From contig NZ_CP060140.1 in assembly GCF_022376295.1 (NCBI RefSeq), forward strand, positions 62,001-126,000: a stretch of 64,000 nt of DNA, in the 5' to 3' direction. The position numbers and the translations under genes were made by a program. The notes under the pieces are model-generated. The model was given only the letters and a program-made list of their open reading frames with translations, did not search any database and was not told the origin of the DNA. How positions within the stretch are numbered: position 1 is the first letter of the stretch; the number at the start of each line of letters is the position of its first letter. Positions 1-9,110 of the stretch are shown one piece after another. The stretch comes from Nodularia sphaerocarpa UHCC 0038 (GTDB lineage: Bacteria; Cyanobacteriota; Cyanobacteriia; Cyanobacteriales; Nostocaceae).

Positions 1-107
1 TGGTCGCCAGACATCCCTCCTGAGTTATGATCGACTTTAATATCCAAAGAGAAGTAAAATACCTCTCTTTGGTGAGTTGTGAAGAAATTCAAAGTTGAAA
101 ATTAAGA

Positions 108-1121
108 CTATTCTTTGGCATCACGGCTGATTAAATCTTCTATCTTCAGCCCAACTGCTTCTTTACCACCAAATATGCTACCATAGCGCTTTTTATTGAA
201 GTGGCCCAGGGCGGTAGTGTAAGCTGATGCTGGCAAGGATACATATCTTACTTCCTTGACTAACTTAGCTGCATTCTTCATGTAAAAGTCAACAAACTGT
301 TTCACCTCTGGTTTATCAATAGCCTTGGAACTAACATAGATAAAAATAGGGCGGGATAAAGGGTTATAAGTGCCATTTTTCACCGTCGCTTCCGAAGGGC
401 TGACACCATTAACTGATACCGCCTTCAGCTTTTTGTTGTTTTCTGCGTAGTATGCATAACCAAAGTAACCAAGAGCGTTCTTATCACTGGATACACCTTG
501 AACTAATACGTTGTCATCTTCACTCGCAGTAAAATCACCACGGCTAGATTTAGATTTGCCAACAATAGCTTCGGTGAAGTAGTCAAAGGTTCCAGAGTTA
601 GTTCCAGCCCCAAATAGTTTCATTGGTGCATTAGGAAAGCCGCTACGGACTTGATTCCAGTTATTGATTTTACCCTGCGCTCCTGGTTCCCAAATTTTCT
701 TGAGTTCTGCTACTGTCAGGTTTTTCGCCCAAGTATTCTGGGGATTAACCACAACAGTTAAAGCATCATAAGCTACAGGCAATTCGATATAGCGAATACC
801 AGCCGCTTTACATTCATCAATTTCTTTTTGTAGAATGGGGCGCGAAGCATTGGATATGTCTGTTTCACCCCGACAGAACTTTTTGAAGCCCCCACCAGTA
901 CCGGAAACACCTACCGTAACCCTCACTTTGCCTTTTTGAGCCTTTTGAAATTCTTCTGCTACTGCTTCAGTAACTGGGAAAACGGTACTAGAACCATCAA
1001 TTTGGACAGTTTTGACGCTTTGGGACTGAACTGCGGATATTGATATGCCTAAAGTAGCGGTTACTAAAGAAACTACACTCAATACTTTCCAGCTATGAAG
1101 CTTAAAGTTGATCCTATTCAT
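108..1121 (-). CDS. pstS: Phosphate ABC transporter substrate-binding protein PstS
   Basis: This is a periplasmic phosphate-binding protein that would deliver orthophosphate to a Pst-type ABC importer. An N-terminal signal segment (about residues 10-33, ending near SAVQSQS) is followed by the PstS pattern: DGSSTVFPVTEAVAEEF, GVSGTGGGFKKFC, DISNASRP, and GAGTNSGTFDYFTE for phosphate contacts. The start is the ATG at 1121, because AGGAG lies 7 nt upstream; an in-frame upstream extension to 1163 lacks this support. The length of 337 aa is normal for the family. It is transcribed away from the pstB-like gene, and no pstC or pstA is in the window. A Pho-box-like array lies about 125 bp upstream. 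Family assignment is confident. Confidence 0.93.
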   Translation of the reverse strand: MNRINFKLHSWKVLSVVSLVTATLGISISAVQSQSVKTVQIDGSSTVFPVTEAVAEEFQKAQKGKVRVTVGVSGTGGGFKKFCRGETDISNASRPILQKEIDECKAAGIRYIELPVAYDALTVVVNPQNTWAKNLTVAELKKIWEPGAQGKINNWNQVRSGFPNAPMKLFGAGTNSGTFDYFTEAIVGKSKSSRGDFTASEDDNVLVQGVSSDKNALGYFGYAYYAENNKKLKAVSVNGVSPSEATVKNGTYNPLSRPIFIYVSSKAIDKPEVKQFVDFYMKNAAKLVKEVRYVSLPASAYTTALGHFNKKRYGSIFGGKEAVGLKIEDLISRDAKE

Positions 1122-1244
1122 CAAAAAACTCCTAATTGTTTGCAAATAAAATTTGCGCCTCATCGCTTCTAAGGCACAATAGTTTTATTAGGTTAAAAAT
1201 TTAGTGAATATCAAAAATAGTCACTGTTAGAAAAATGACATAAC

Positions 1245-1275
1245 AAGTTAATGTTTAGGTTAATTTTTGGTTAAA
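1245..1275 (-). promoter_or_regulatory. Pho-box-like repeat array upstream of pstS
   Basis: Read on the minus strand, three TTAAC-containing octamers occur in a row: TTTAACCA, ATTAACCT and ATTAACTT, at starts 11 and 12 bp apart. This fits the cyanobacterial SphR/PhoB box described as tandem PyTTAAPyPy(T/A) octamers with about 3-bp spacers. It sits about 125 bp upstream of the pstS ATG, so phosphate-starvation control of pstS is inferred. The spacing of the third repeat is 1 bp off the ideal. Confidence 0.6.
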
Positions 1276-1776
1276 ATAAGTTTAATTTTTATTCCTTGAA
1301 TAAAGTGATTTTTTGGTTCAATAATTCGCAGCAAAATTGGGATTTTTCTTTGTAACAAAGTTAAATAATTCGGCGGGAATAAATCAAGGTATCTTAAATA
1401 ATGTAAAATTACTATAATTAGCGCCGCGCAACGCACTGTCAATTATTCAAGGTGGGTTACGCTCTGGCTAACCCATTCTACGCTTTTGATGACAATCCTT
1501 TAATTATTGAAGCTGTCCTACTTATATAAATAGTTAATAACTAATTATTTCGTCTTCATATAGCCATGCTATCTAATTTAATCAAATCTGCCGCTTCTCA
1601 TCTTTTTGTTTGTGACTCAAATCAATGATCTATGAGTTGCCAACATAATTATTTACTGGGGGATTTATTTGATTATTTAAACAAGATCATTTAACCTATT
1701 CTAGGCAGACTAATACTACTCTCGCTGGTGTATAGACAATATATCTATGTTCTGGACATCTTGCCTATTAATGTTT

Positions 1777-1805
1777 AAACTACAGAGGTAGCCTTTCTGT
1801 AGTTT
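1777..1805. repeat. Hairpin with 10-bp perfect stem
   Basis: Arms AAACTACAGA and TCTGTAGTTT flank a 9-nt loop. There is no clear T-tract, so a terminator role is uncertain. Confidence 0.4.
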
Positions 1806-1987
1806 CGCTCTACTCCAAGGCACTCAGCAAATCTACTAGGTTCTATAAAGCTTACAAAACTGTTATTATCCTGAGAGCAGTGTCAAGGAATGAGATCAGG
1901 CTATGATAATTCACGGACATTATCTCTTTTTTAGATTTAACTAATTAGGTGGTGAACTACTATATAGGGATTCCCACCTCAATAGTA

Positions 1988-2009
1988 GGGGCATATTGCT
2001 ATATGCCCC
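1988..2009. repeat. Hairpin with 9-bp perfect stem and TGCT loop
   Basis: GGGGCATAT and ATATGCCCC form a perfect inverted repeat with a 4-nt loop. It lies in the pstS-pstB intergenic region and its function is not known. Confidence 0.45.
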
Positions 2010-2028
2010 ACTCAAGAATTATTCGACC

Positions 2029-2068
2029 ACAGATGAACACAGATGAAAACAGATGAATACAGATGAAT
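2029..2068. repeat. Short tandem repeat of cagatgaa(c/a/t)a type
   Basis: CAGATGAA recurs four times with 9-10 bp period. Related degenerate repeats built on acagag/cagatg or their complement occur at 22050-22080 and 43790-44025, so this is a dispersed repeat family. Confidence 0.6.
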
Positions 2069-2341
2069 CCGTACCTCACCAGATTAGGAAGGGTTATAGT
2101 GTTATTTGCTAAATTTTACTTAGATGTAATTCATGTAGTATATTTTCTCTCCGGTTTTAAAATGAGCAGTTTCCTTTAGAGCTTTGCTGTTGATGCCAAT
2201 ATCTACTTCTCAGCTATGAATTAATACTAGCTTCTGTTATTTACAAGTATGACAAATCCATATTGACTTCACAAATAACGACACAAGAATATTTCTTTTA
2301 CTTCTTTGTATGGTCAATATTTATTGGACATTTTTTTGAGG

Positions 2342-3127
2342 ATGAATAAACTAATTTCAGCGATAAAAGTCAAACAGCTCACATTTTATTACAATACTCA
2401 AAAGATATTTGAGAATATATCAATGGATATTTATCAGAGTAAAGTAACTGCAATTATTGGCCCTAGTGGTTGTGGAAAGTCTACTTTTATTAAATGTCTC
2501 AATCGCATGATTGAATTGGAAGCAACAGTCCGGGTTGAGGGGAGGGTAGAATTTTTTAATCAAAATATTTATGAGCGTCGGGTTAATTTAAATCGGCTAC
2601 GTCGCCAAGTAAGTATAGTACTTCCCAAGCCGAATCTTTTTCCGATGAGTGTTTACGATAATATAGCTTATGGAGTGAAAATCTTGGGGTGGCATCCGAA
2701 GGCTGAATTAGACGCAATTGTAGAATCTGCTATTAAAGATGCTGATCTCTGGGATGAAGTGAAAAATAAATTGCACAAGTCGGCTTTAGACCTTTCTGGC
2801 GGTCAACAACAGCGTCTGTGCATTGCTCGTGCTTTAGCAGTGAAGCCACAAATTATCCTGATGGATGAGCCTTGTTTTGGTCTTGATCATATTGCTAGGA
2901 TGAAAGTTGAGAGTTTAATCCAAAGTTTGCGTTTGCGTTCAGAATTGACAATGGTAATTATTAGTCACAATTTGCAGCAAGTTAATCGCTTATCTGATTT
3001 CACAGCTTTCTTTGATACTAATGAAAATCGGATTGGTGAAATGGTTGAATTTGGTACGACAAAAAAAATCTTTAGTAACCCTCTTGATTTTCGTACTCGC
3101 GACTATATTTTTTCCCATCTTAATTGA
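2342..3127 (+). CDS. PstB-like phosphate ABC transporter ATPase, Q-loop variant
   Basis: ATPase subunit of the phosphate importer type. Counting from the ATG at 2342, Walker A GPSGCGKST is at about 40-48, the signature LSGGQQQR at about 151-158, Walker B ILMDEP near 170-177 and the switch His in IISHN near 209. FPMSVYDNIAYG and CLNRM are PstB hallmarks. The Q-loop glutamine expected in VFQKPN is proline here (VLPKPN), and the usual DEPTSALD is DEPCFGLD. An in-frame TTG at 2306 would add 12 residues; I prefer the ATG although GAGG directly abuts it. No pstC/pstA neighbours exist, so it may serve a Pst complex encoded elsewhere. Confidence 0.85.
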   Translation: MNKLISAIKVKQLTFYYNTQKIFENISMDIYQSKVTAIIGPSGCGKSTFIKCLNRMIELEATVRVEGRVEFFNQNIYERRVNLNRLRRQVSIVLPKPNLFPMSVYDNIAYGVKILGWHPKAELDAIVESAIKDADLWDEVKNKLHKSALDLSGGQQQRLCIARALAVKPQIILMDEPCFGLDHIARMKVESLIQSLRLRSELTMVIISHNLQQVNRLSDFTAFFDTNENRIGEMVEFGTTKKIFSNPLDFRTRDYIFSHLN

Positions 3128-3332
3128 GCTATTGTCTTTGGTTAATATTAAGATTTTTTACGTTTCTACGTAATTGCAGTTTAAATTAATTTAATTACCG
3201 ATACTTAGTTTCATAGTTTAGCTAACTTTCAAGTGTTTCCTTTAGGCATTTTTACGGTTATCGGTTTTTTTACTTAGATATAATATAGTGTCAATCACCA
3301 TCTTTGATCATGGTCTGAAGGAGATTATCCTA

Positions 3333-3525
3333 AGAGGTTGTTTGAAAAGTTTTGGGCGAATATAATTCGCTACTACACAAGCAAAGTCCACCTGGGTGGA
3401 CTAATGAAAAAGTAAGGTTTTTAACCCGCGCAGGTGGTCACTGAGCTTGTCGAAGTGCGGGTTTGGTTTGTATAGCCGCGACTTCCAGTCGCCAGGGCTA
3501 GTAATAAATTAGACTTGTGCATTCA
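3333..3525. repeat. Dispersed structured repeat with several hairpins
   Basis: The intergenic stretch contains AGTCCACC-TG-GGTGGACT, a CACTG...CAGTG-like arm set around gagcttgtcgaag, and GCGACT-TCC-AGTCGC. This succession of short hairpins around 'cccgc...gcggg' is typical of interspersed cyanobacterial repeats. No ORF overlaps it. The rest of 3128-3656 shows nothing coding. Confidence 0.5.
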
Positions 3526-3656
3526 TCCTCTAAGTAAGCAAGAATAAACCAAACTATGTTACGACTCGTAAACACGCCGGAAACCCTTACCAATGACCAA
3601 TGACAAAGGACAAATCACGACGCTAACCAGTTAACTTTATTTACGCCCACCTACTT

Positions 3657-5021
3657 ATGTCAAATGACGACAGGTTCCTATCTACCTATGATTCTGATTT
3701 AATTAATCAACTTAGTATTTCTGTTTGTCATGAAATTATGCCGATTTTACAGCAGCATTCTGAATTAGTTGTTGTAAATTACCGAAGTTTTAACTGGAGA
3801 CAGCCTCAATACAAATCTGCACTTATAGCTGAGTTAAACAAAAAAATCAGCGATTTGGCAGATTATGCTCAACTGATGCCAATGATTAAAGAATACTTGG
3901 GGCTTTTTCTAGTTCCGAGTTTTTTTGCTTCGCCAGCTTTCCACAATCTAGAAGTAATGATTGATGAGTCAATCCAACGGCTAAATTCCATTAAGTTAAA
4001 TAATCAAGATGTTTTCGAGCCTCTGAAAAGTTCTTTTTCTCGTCCGGCGATCGCTATTCTACTACTGGATGCAGAAAACTTACAACTCACCACTAAAATG
4101 GAGAAGTTTTTAACCACAGTTTCTCACTATCCCCTACAAGTGAAGATTGCTTTTGCTAATTGGTCTAAAATGGGTAAACGAGATGTGGAATTACATGAGC
4201 GTGGATACGAATTGATTCACGTTCCTGTGGGTAAAGATAATGCTGATGGTAAAATGATCGCTTTGGGTTCGTCAGTTCACGAACGTTACACCCATGCTAA
4301 GGAAGTTATTGTTTGTTCGTCAGATAAGGTGATGACTAATCTGTGCAACCATCTTCAGCAAAATGGTTTAATGGTCTATCAGGTGATCAAAAAAGCAGAA
4401 GTCCTGATAGTATTGGATAGCTCTACAGGCAAACAAATTAAACAATTTCCCAATTCTCAGCCTGAAATTCCCACCCTGGAAATTTTTGTTCAGCAACTTA
4501 AACAGTTAATCAAAGCAGAACAAGAACAAAATCAGATTTTTTGGGTTCAGCTTTCCACTCTTTCTAAAGTTTTTAAAGCTAAATATAATTTAACTATAGC
4601 TCAAGTCGTTTCTCAGCATTTACCTGGTAAAAAAGCTAGAGATATTTTTATTAACTATCCGGCTGATTTTGCAATTCACCAAGTTGATGCAACTTCTGAA
4701 TTATACATCACCCTATTTCAAATTAATCAGTCGCCACCTATAAATGGCAAGGAAGATGCTTCATTAAGTAGTGCTATTAATTCCGCAGCAGATTTGGAAA
4801 AAGCACTCAAGGATATTCTCCAGGAGTTAACTATAAAATCTCCGCCCAGCTACATTGATATTAGCCTGTTGAGTGGGGGATTTAATCAGCGCTATGGTAA
4901 ACCGATAACTGAGCAAATCAAATCTTTAAAGTTGACTGGTAACTATATTAAATTTTTGCAGTCGTGTAAATCTTTTGACCTGAAGCAAACAGGGCAAAGA
5001 TGGCAAGTTGCTTTACGTTAG
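3657..5021 (+). CDS. NYN (PIN-like) nuclease domain protein with OST-HTH/LOTUS domain
   Basis: Probable RNase or RNA-binding regulator of unknown target. Residues about 129-245 form a NYN/LabA-like PIN fold: AIAILLLDAENL (Asp138), NWSKMGKRD, GKDNADGKMIALGSSV (Asp194/Asp197) and VIVCSSDKVMTNLCNHL (Asp223), so the acidic metal-binding set is intact. Residues about 295-357 (LSTLSKVFKAKYNLTIAQV ... YITLF) match an OST-HTH/LOTUS RNA-binding module; a weaker second helix-turn-helix-like tail runs about 385-450. The N-terminal 1-120 is helical and unassigned. ATG at 3657 is the only sensible start. It stands alone, with over 250 bp on either side. The specific biological role is not inferable from here. 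Confidence 0.7.
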   Translation: MSNDDRFLSTYDSDLINQLSISVCHEIMPILQQHSELVVVNYRSFNWRQPQYKSALIAELNKKISDLADYAQLMPMIKEYLGLFLVPSFFASPAFHNLEVMIDESIQRLNSIKLNNQDVFEPLKSSFSRPAIAILLLDAENLQLTTKMEKFLTTVSHYPLQVKIAFANWSKMGKRDVELHERGYELIHVPVGKDNADGKMIALGSSVHERYTHAKEVIVCSSDKVMTNLCNHLQQNGLMVYQVIKKAEVLIVLDSSTGKQIKQFPNSQPEIPTLEIFVQQLKQLIKAEQEQNQIFWVQLSTLSKVFKAKYNLTIAQVVSQHLPGKKARDIFINYPADFAIHQVDATSELYITLFQINQSPPINGKEDASLSSAINSAADLEKALKDILQELTIKSPPSYIDISLLSGGFNQRYGKPITEQIKSLKLTGNYIKFLQSCKSFDLKQTGQRWQVALR

Positions 5022-5277
5022 ATTCTCAGATCATATATACTGATATCTTATATCTGGCATTTCTAGGCATAAACCCAGATAAGGTAAAAAGATGCGCGAT
5101 AATGCTACCTTATTTATATGGGATTTTATGACTTAATCAAGGGGTTTGGCGGAAATAACATCAATTTTTATTTGTGCAAAATGTAAGGTGTATGATTAAT
5201 GAAGAAATACTTGATAATCTAGCAAAAAATTGAAAAATTACAGATAGGTAAGCTGTTGTGCTGGATTCTCAGGATTT

Positions 5278-6318
5278 ATGAACATCGATCACGTTCACTT
5301 TTATGTCGAAGATGCCAAAGTCTGGCGGGATTGGTTTGTACACCACTTGGGGTTTACAGCAGTAGATAGTAGCATCAGTTCGGTTCACACTTGTACGGAA
5401 GTGGTGAGCAACGGTATTGTTCGCTTTTTGCTGTCTTCAGCTTTATTACCTACGAGTCCGGTGGCTGAATTTCTGCGGGAACATCCCCCTGGGGTAGCAG
5501 ATGTGGCTTTTGCTCTGGAAGATGTGGAAGGTGCGATCGCACTGGCTGAAACTCACGGCGCTACTGTCATTCAACCCATGCAGTTACAGCAGTTTGGTGA
5601 TGTCTCTCGCAAGTGTGGTAAAATCGCCGCTTGGGGTGGGTTGTCTCATACGTTGATTGAAAGTTCAGGAGTGACAACTGTTGATGCAGAACAAACCACA
5701 GGTCATACTTTTACTGCTGTAGATCATATTGTGCTGAATGTAGCAGTGGGTGAATTAGAGTCGGCTGTTGCTTGGTATGCAAAAATTCTTGATTTTCAAC
5801 CCCAGCAAAGTTTTAAAATTAAAACCGACCGTTCTGCTTTATATAGCCAAGTGATGGTTTCCCGTAACGGTAGGGTACAATTACCGATTAATGAACCAGC
5901 TTCCCGCAATTCCCAAATTCAAGAGTTTCTGGATGTGAATCGGGGATCAGGGATTCAACACATCGCTTTGGGGACTGCTAATTTAATTAGTGCGATCGCT
6001 CAGTTTCGCTCTCGTGGTTTATCTTTACTCTCGGTTCCCCAAACTTACTACTCACAGCTACAACAACGCCCCGGATTTCCTCTCTCAATTTTAGAACTTG
6101 AGGCGATCGCCCAGCAAGAAATTTTGGTGGATTGGAAAGAAAATGCCCAAGATGCTGTATTACTTCAGATTTTTACTCAGCCCATTTTTGGACAACCGAC
6201 TTTTTTCTTTGAGTTTATTGAGCGTCGTGATCAAGCTAAAGGTTTTGGGGAAGGTAATTTTCGCGCTTTATTTGAAGCTATTGAAACTGAGCAAATTAAA
6301 CGCGGCACTTTGCATTGA
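5278..6318 (+). CDS. hppD: 4-hydroxyphenylpyruvate dioxygenase
   Basis: Converts 4-hydroxyphenylpyruvate to homogentisate, feeding tyrosine catabolism and tocopherol synthesis. There are two vicinal-oxygen-chelate halves, starting at MNIDHVHFYV and at AVDHIVLNV. The Fe(II) facial triad is readable as His150 (VDHIVL), His228 (GIQHIAL) and Glu312 (FFFEFIERR), followed by the C-terminal KGFGEGNFRALFEAIE signature that closes the active site. 346 aa matches cyanobacterial enzymes. AGGA lies just upstream of ATG 5278. It is monocistronic, followed by a non-coding relic rather than a gene. Confidence 0.93.
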   Translation: MNIDHVHFYVEDAKVWRDWFVHHLGFTAVDSSISSVHTCTEVVSNGIVRFLLSSALLPTSPVAEFLREHPPGVADVAFALEDVEGAIALAETHGATVIQPMQLQQFGDVSRKCGKIAAWGGLSHTLIESSGVTTVDAEQTTGHTFTAVDHIVLNVAVGELESAVAWYAKILDFQPQQSFKIKTDRSALYSQVMVSRNGRVQLPINEPASRNSQIQEFLDVNRGSGIQHIALGTANLISAIAQFRSRGLSLLSVPQTYYSQLQQRPGFPLSILELEAIAQQEILVDWKENAQDAVLLQIFTQPIFGQPTFFFEFIERRDQAKGFGEGNFRALFEAIETEQIKRGTLH

Positions 6319-6740
6319 CACTCACCGACCTGAAGGTACGGTGATTCTTGGTTCAACGAGTCCACTTAGATGAGATCCCTTGCGGTGTCTAACCCAGAGG
6401 TGGTTCTCTCCCCAAGCGTTAACTTTCCCCCTGCCCGGAGGTAGTTGCATTAGAGCAAATTTTGTTTGAGTTTAAAGTCTGTGTCGTCTAGCTCCCATGA
6501 AGATTTTACCTATTCCTGGGTAGGAACTAGAACTATGGAATAGAACCCCATATCTTCTATTGTCAAGGTACAGATTGCCGTTAGGCACTTAGGTTTTTAT
6601 ACAGGTTGATTACCATTCCTGTTGAGATGATTATATCGTCAAGTCACAAAGGCGTAAACACCTTTATTGACTTTCATCCCTTGCCTAAAGGACGGTTAAG
6701 TTTTTCCGCCAAGCTCCAAAACCTAACCTCAAGGGTTTTC
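6319..6740 (+). mobile_element. Non-coding relic resembling an IS200/IS605-type right end
   Basis: No ORF. It begins with a bulged hairpin, TCACCGACC...GGTACGGTGA. A 31-bp block at 6414-6444 and a block at 6669-6691 (CTTTCATCCCTTGCCTAAAG) are both repeated, in the same order, in a second relic at 8521-8760. Hairpin-rich, TTTCATCCC..CTAAAGG-type ends are typical of IS200/IS605 elements, whose right ends also encode omegaRNA/reRNA. No TnpB remains, so element identity is inferred; the relationship of the two copies is seen directly. Confidence 0.4.
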
Positions 6741-6797
6741 ATTCTATTTTCTTATAACTAATGAGATAATTGTCATAAAAATTTACATTTTTTGCCG

Positions 6798-7496
6798 ATG
6801 CTAAGACTAATCACCGACTTCGACGGTCCGATTATGGATGTGTCTGAACGGTATTACCGTGTTTATCAATTTTGTTTGCAGCAAATCCAACATCCAGAAC
6901 AATCTGTGCAACAACTGGACAAAGCGGAATTTTGGCAATTAAAGCGATCGCGCGTCCCAGAAAAACAAATTGCTTTAAAATCTGGTTTGGATGAGACACA
7001 AGCGCAAGAATTTGCCCAGTTACGCCGAAAAACCGTACACACAGACAGTTATTTTCAGTATGACATCCTGATTCCAGGTGCTGTAGAGGCGCTGCTGAAA
7101 GTTCAACAGGCTGGAATTGATTTGGCTGTGATGACAATGCGTCGGGTAAAGGAACTAGATTATGCGGTTAAAAAATACGACTTAGGCAGTTTTTTTCCAA
7201 AAAATCGCTGCTATTGCCTGGAAAACGACTATGTTAAAACTAGTGACGTTGAAGATAAGCCCTTGTTAATGCAATGGGCTTTAGCAGAACTTCCCGCAGC
7301 AGCCGATACTTGGATGGTTGGGGATACAGAAGCAGATATTGCGGCGGCAAAAAAATATGGTATTAAGGTGATAGCTGTGGAGTCTGGGATTCGCGATCGC
7401 ACTCAATTAGAAATTTACCAGCCCGACTTCATTGTTCAGGATTTGAGTACAGCTGTCAAACTGATCCTCGAATCTGGGCGAGTCGAAATTGGCTAA
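6798..7496 (+). CDS. HAD-superfamily hydrolase (phosphoglycolate-phosphatase-like)
   Basis: Soluble phosphatase-like protein. From the ATG at 6798, motif I is TDFDGPIMD (Asp7/Asp9), motif II Thr is in AVMTMRR, a Lys lies in the following region (VKKYD/VEDKP), and motif III is MVGDTEADIAAAKKYG. The helical cap between motifs I and II is the C1 type. 232 aa is a usual length. A TTG six bases upstream is possible but unnecessary. The substrate cannot be read from sequence; phosphoglycolate and pyrophosphate are both plausible for this clade. It lies between the two IS605-like relics. Confidence 0.8.
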   Translation: MLRLITDFDGPIMDVSERYYRVYQFCLQQIQHPEQSVQQLDKAEFWQLKRSRVPEKQIALKSGLDETQAQEFAQLRRKTVHTDSYFQYDILIPGAVEALLKVQQAGIDLAVMTMRRVKELDYAVKKYDLGSFFPKNRCYCLENDYVKTSDVEDKPLLMQWALAELPAAADTWMVGDTEADIAAAKKYGIKVIAVESGIRDRTQLEIYQPDFIVQDLSTAVKLILESGRVEIG

Positions 7497-7584
7497 CAGT
7501 GCCTGATATTAACAACATGGGTAACAGATAAAATTAAATTATCTATTACCCTAGATCAATCCACAATTCAAAATACTCATCGGC

Positions 7585-8211
7585 TTAACGTAGAAAACTG
7601 CTAATCAGCCATAACAATATAAATGTCAAAACTGTCGAGAACTGTTCACCCGTTAGCTGACCCAAGTTGATTTGCGGTAACAGCCAGCTAGCAACTAGCC
7701 CCCCGACAATTAAACCGACAATTAAACCCACCAGCGTCAATAAAACTGCTCTACCAAACTTTCCTTCCTTGCGTTTGAGGAAGTAAATACCGATTCCTAC
7801 ACCTACGACTAAAGCCAACTGTAAAACCTGATTTCCTGCGGACTGAGTAAATACACTAATAGTACTTAAACCCAAATACCAAGCTCCAGGTAACAGTATA
7901 TCTCTAGGCGCGGGCTGATCGAGGATTCTTTGCAGCCATGCCGGGGACTGCTCACGAGGGCTGGGACTTTCTTTTGAAGGTAATTGCACTCGCAATTCTG
8001 GAAACCTGATTCGTTCAGGTACTTTAATTTTACCTTCCTGGCGCATCCGTAGGCGATCCATTAAAATCGCATCGTAAGCCACTTCAATGAGTTCTAGACT
8101 TTTAGCATCGCCATTGTATTGCTCCAATTGGCGATTACGAGCATCCTGAATTTCATCGAAGCTAGCATCTTCTGATACCCCAAGTTTCTCGTAGGGATTT
8201 TGATCGCTCAT
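7585..8211 (-). CDS. CPP1-like family membrane protein (J-domain-like, lacks HPD)
   Basis: Residues 1-55 (NPYEKLGVSEDASFDEIQDARNRQLEQYNGD...) resemble a J-domain but carry no HPD tripeptide, so classical DnaK stimulation is unlikely. Residues about 100-208 contain four hydrophobic segments, including VVGVGIGIYFL, LVGLIVGLIVGGLVASWLL and VLTFILLWLISSFL. This layout matches the CPP1-like (DUF3353) family of cyanobacteria and plastids; plant CPP1 stabilises protochlorophyllide oxidoreductase. The role here is inferred from that family only. Start ATG at 8211. Convergent to the HAD gene. Confidence 0.82.
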   Translation of the reverse strand: MSDQNPYEKLGVSEDASFDEIQDARNRQLEQYNGDAKSLELIEVAYDAILMDRLRMRQEGKIKVPERIRFPELRVQLPSKESPSPREQSPAWLQRILDQPAPRDILLPGAWYLGLSTISVFTQSAGNQVLQLALVVGVGIGIYFLKRKEGKFGRAVLLTLVGLIVGLIVGGLVASWLLPQINLGQLTGEQFSTVLTFILLWLISSFLR

Positions 8212-8520
8212 GGGAGTTTATACTTTCTTTAGCCTTAGTCAGAGGAAGTCTTTTGCTTTTTGGAAAAACAAATTTAAGTTGATCTTGATTCAAACCAACC
8301 GATCAATGCATTTTCTGCCCTACAAGGATAGTAGCATGGGTTAGTTGGATTGACTTGGAATTTCTAACTACGTCAACTTTAACATATTGGTATAACTCCG
8401 TGTACACCAATATCTCTTTGCTAAATGAAGGCTTTACTCTTTGACACTTTCTGCTCTAAACAGACGGAGATTCTGAAAACATCGCTATTTTAATATCCTG
8501 ATTTTTGATGTTCCCCTGCT

Positions 8521-8760
8521 GACCACGTTTGCACGCAAGTGAATAGTCATATATGCATCAAGAATGTTTTAGGCGTGGACTTTACCCCTGTCCGGGGGTA
8601 GGTTTTTCCATCTTGTACTGATATATTTTTTCTACCATATTCGTCCTGAAATTTGACTTAAGCCTGAAGGCTTTTTGCAGCTTTCATCCCTTGTCTAAAG
8701 TATGAGATTCGCTGCTTACCCATCTGTCTGTCTAGGGTTTTCAGCTAGCCATCTGATAAT
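8521..8760 (+). mobile_element. Second IS200/IS605-like right-end relic
   Basis: The 31-bp block at 8571-8601 (core GTGGACTTTACCCCTGTCCG) aligns to 6414-6444, and GCTTTCATCCCTTGTCTAAAG-like sequence at 8680-8700 aligns to 6670-6690. Between them the spacing is about 80 bp here versus about 225 bp in the first copy. ACCCC-tgtcc-GGGGT can form a hairpin. There is no coding remnant. The rest of 8212-9110 shows no gene. Confidence 0.4.
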
Positions 8761-9110
8761 AACTTGTGGTATGTATCCAGATAAGGATTTAAAATTAAAA
8801 AGTTTTAAATCCCCACTTAATGGGGAAGATAAAGTCTACTAGGTGAGCGAACTGCCGTGGAAAATGTGAAGAATATTTGTCTAGTACACATCAACCTTGA
8901 TAATTATCATACCTTTACTTAAGTATATGTGTGACTAGTAAAATTTTCTTACTTTCATTTTCTTTGAGTTCTGATTACACTATTATTTTGGATAATCAGG
9001 AAATGCATTCCTTACCCCTGTAGAGTCTTAAATAACCCCCAAAGTAGAAATTGCGTTTTTACGCAATAATTCTCATTCTGTGTTCATCTTACGAATTGTT
9101 GTGCAAAGTG

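Larger units (their letters stand above)
1276..2305. other. Long intergenic region between pstS and pstB-like gene
   Basis: About 1 kb with no convincing gene. It is AT-rich with stop codons in all frames. It holds two hairpins (1777-1805, and 1988-2009 with a 9-bp perfect stem) and a short cagatgaa-type tandem repeat at 2029-2068. A small RNA here is possible but I see no direct sign of one beyond the hairpins. Confidence 0.5.

Noticed and set aside
9051..9110. Upstream extension of the response regulator from TTG 9051
   Set aside because: The added residues are hydrophobic and non-homologous; receiver domains begin directly at KILVVDDD.
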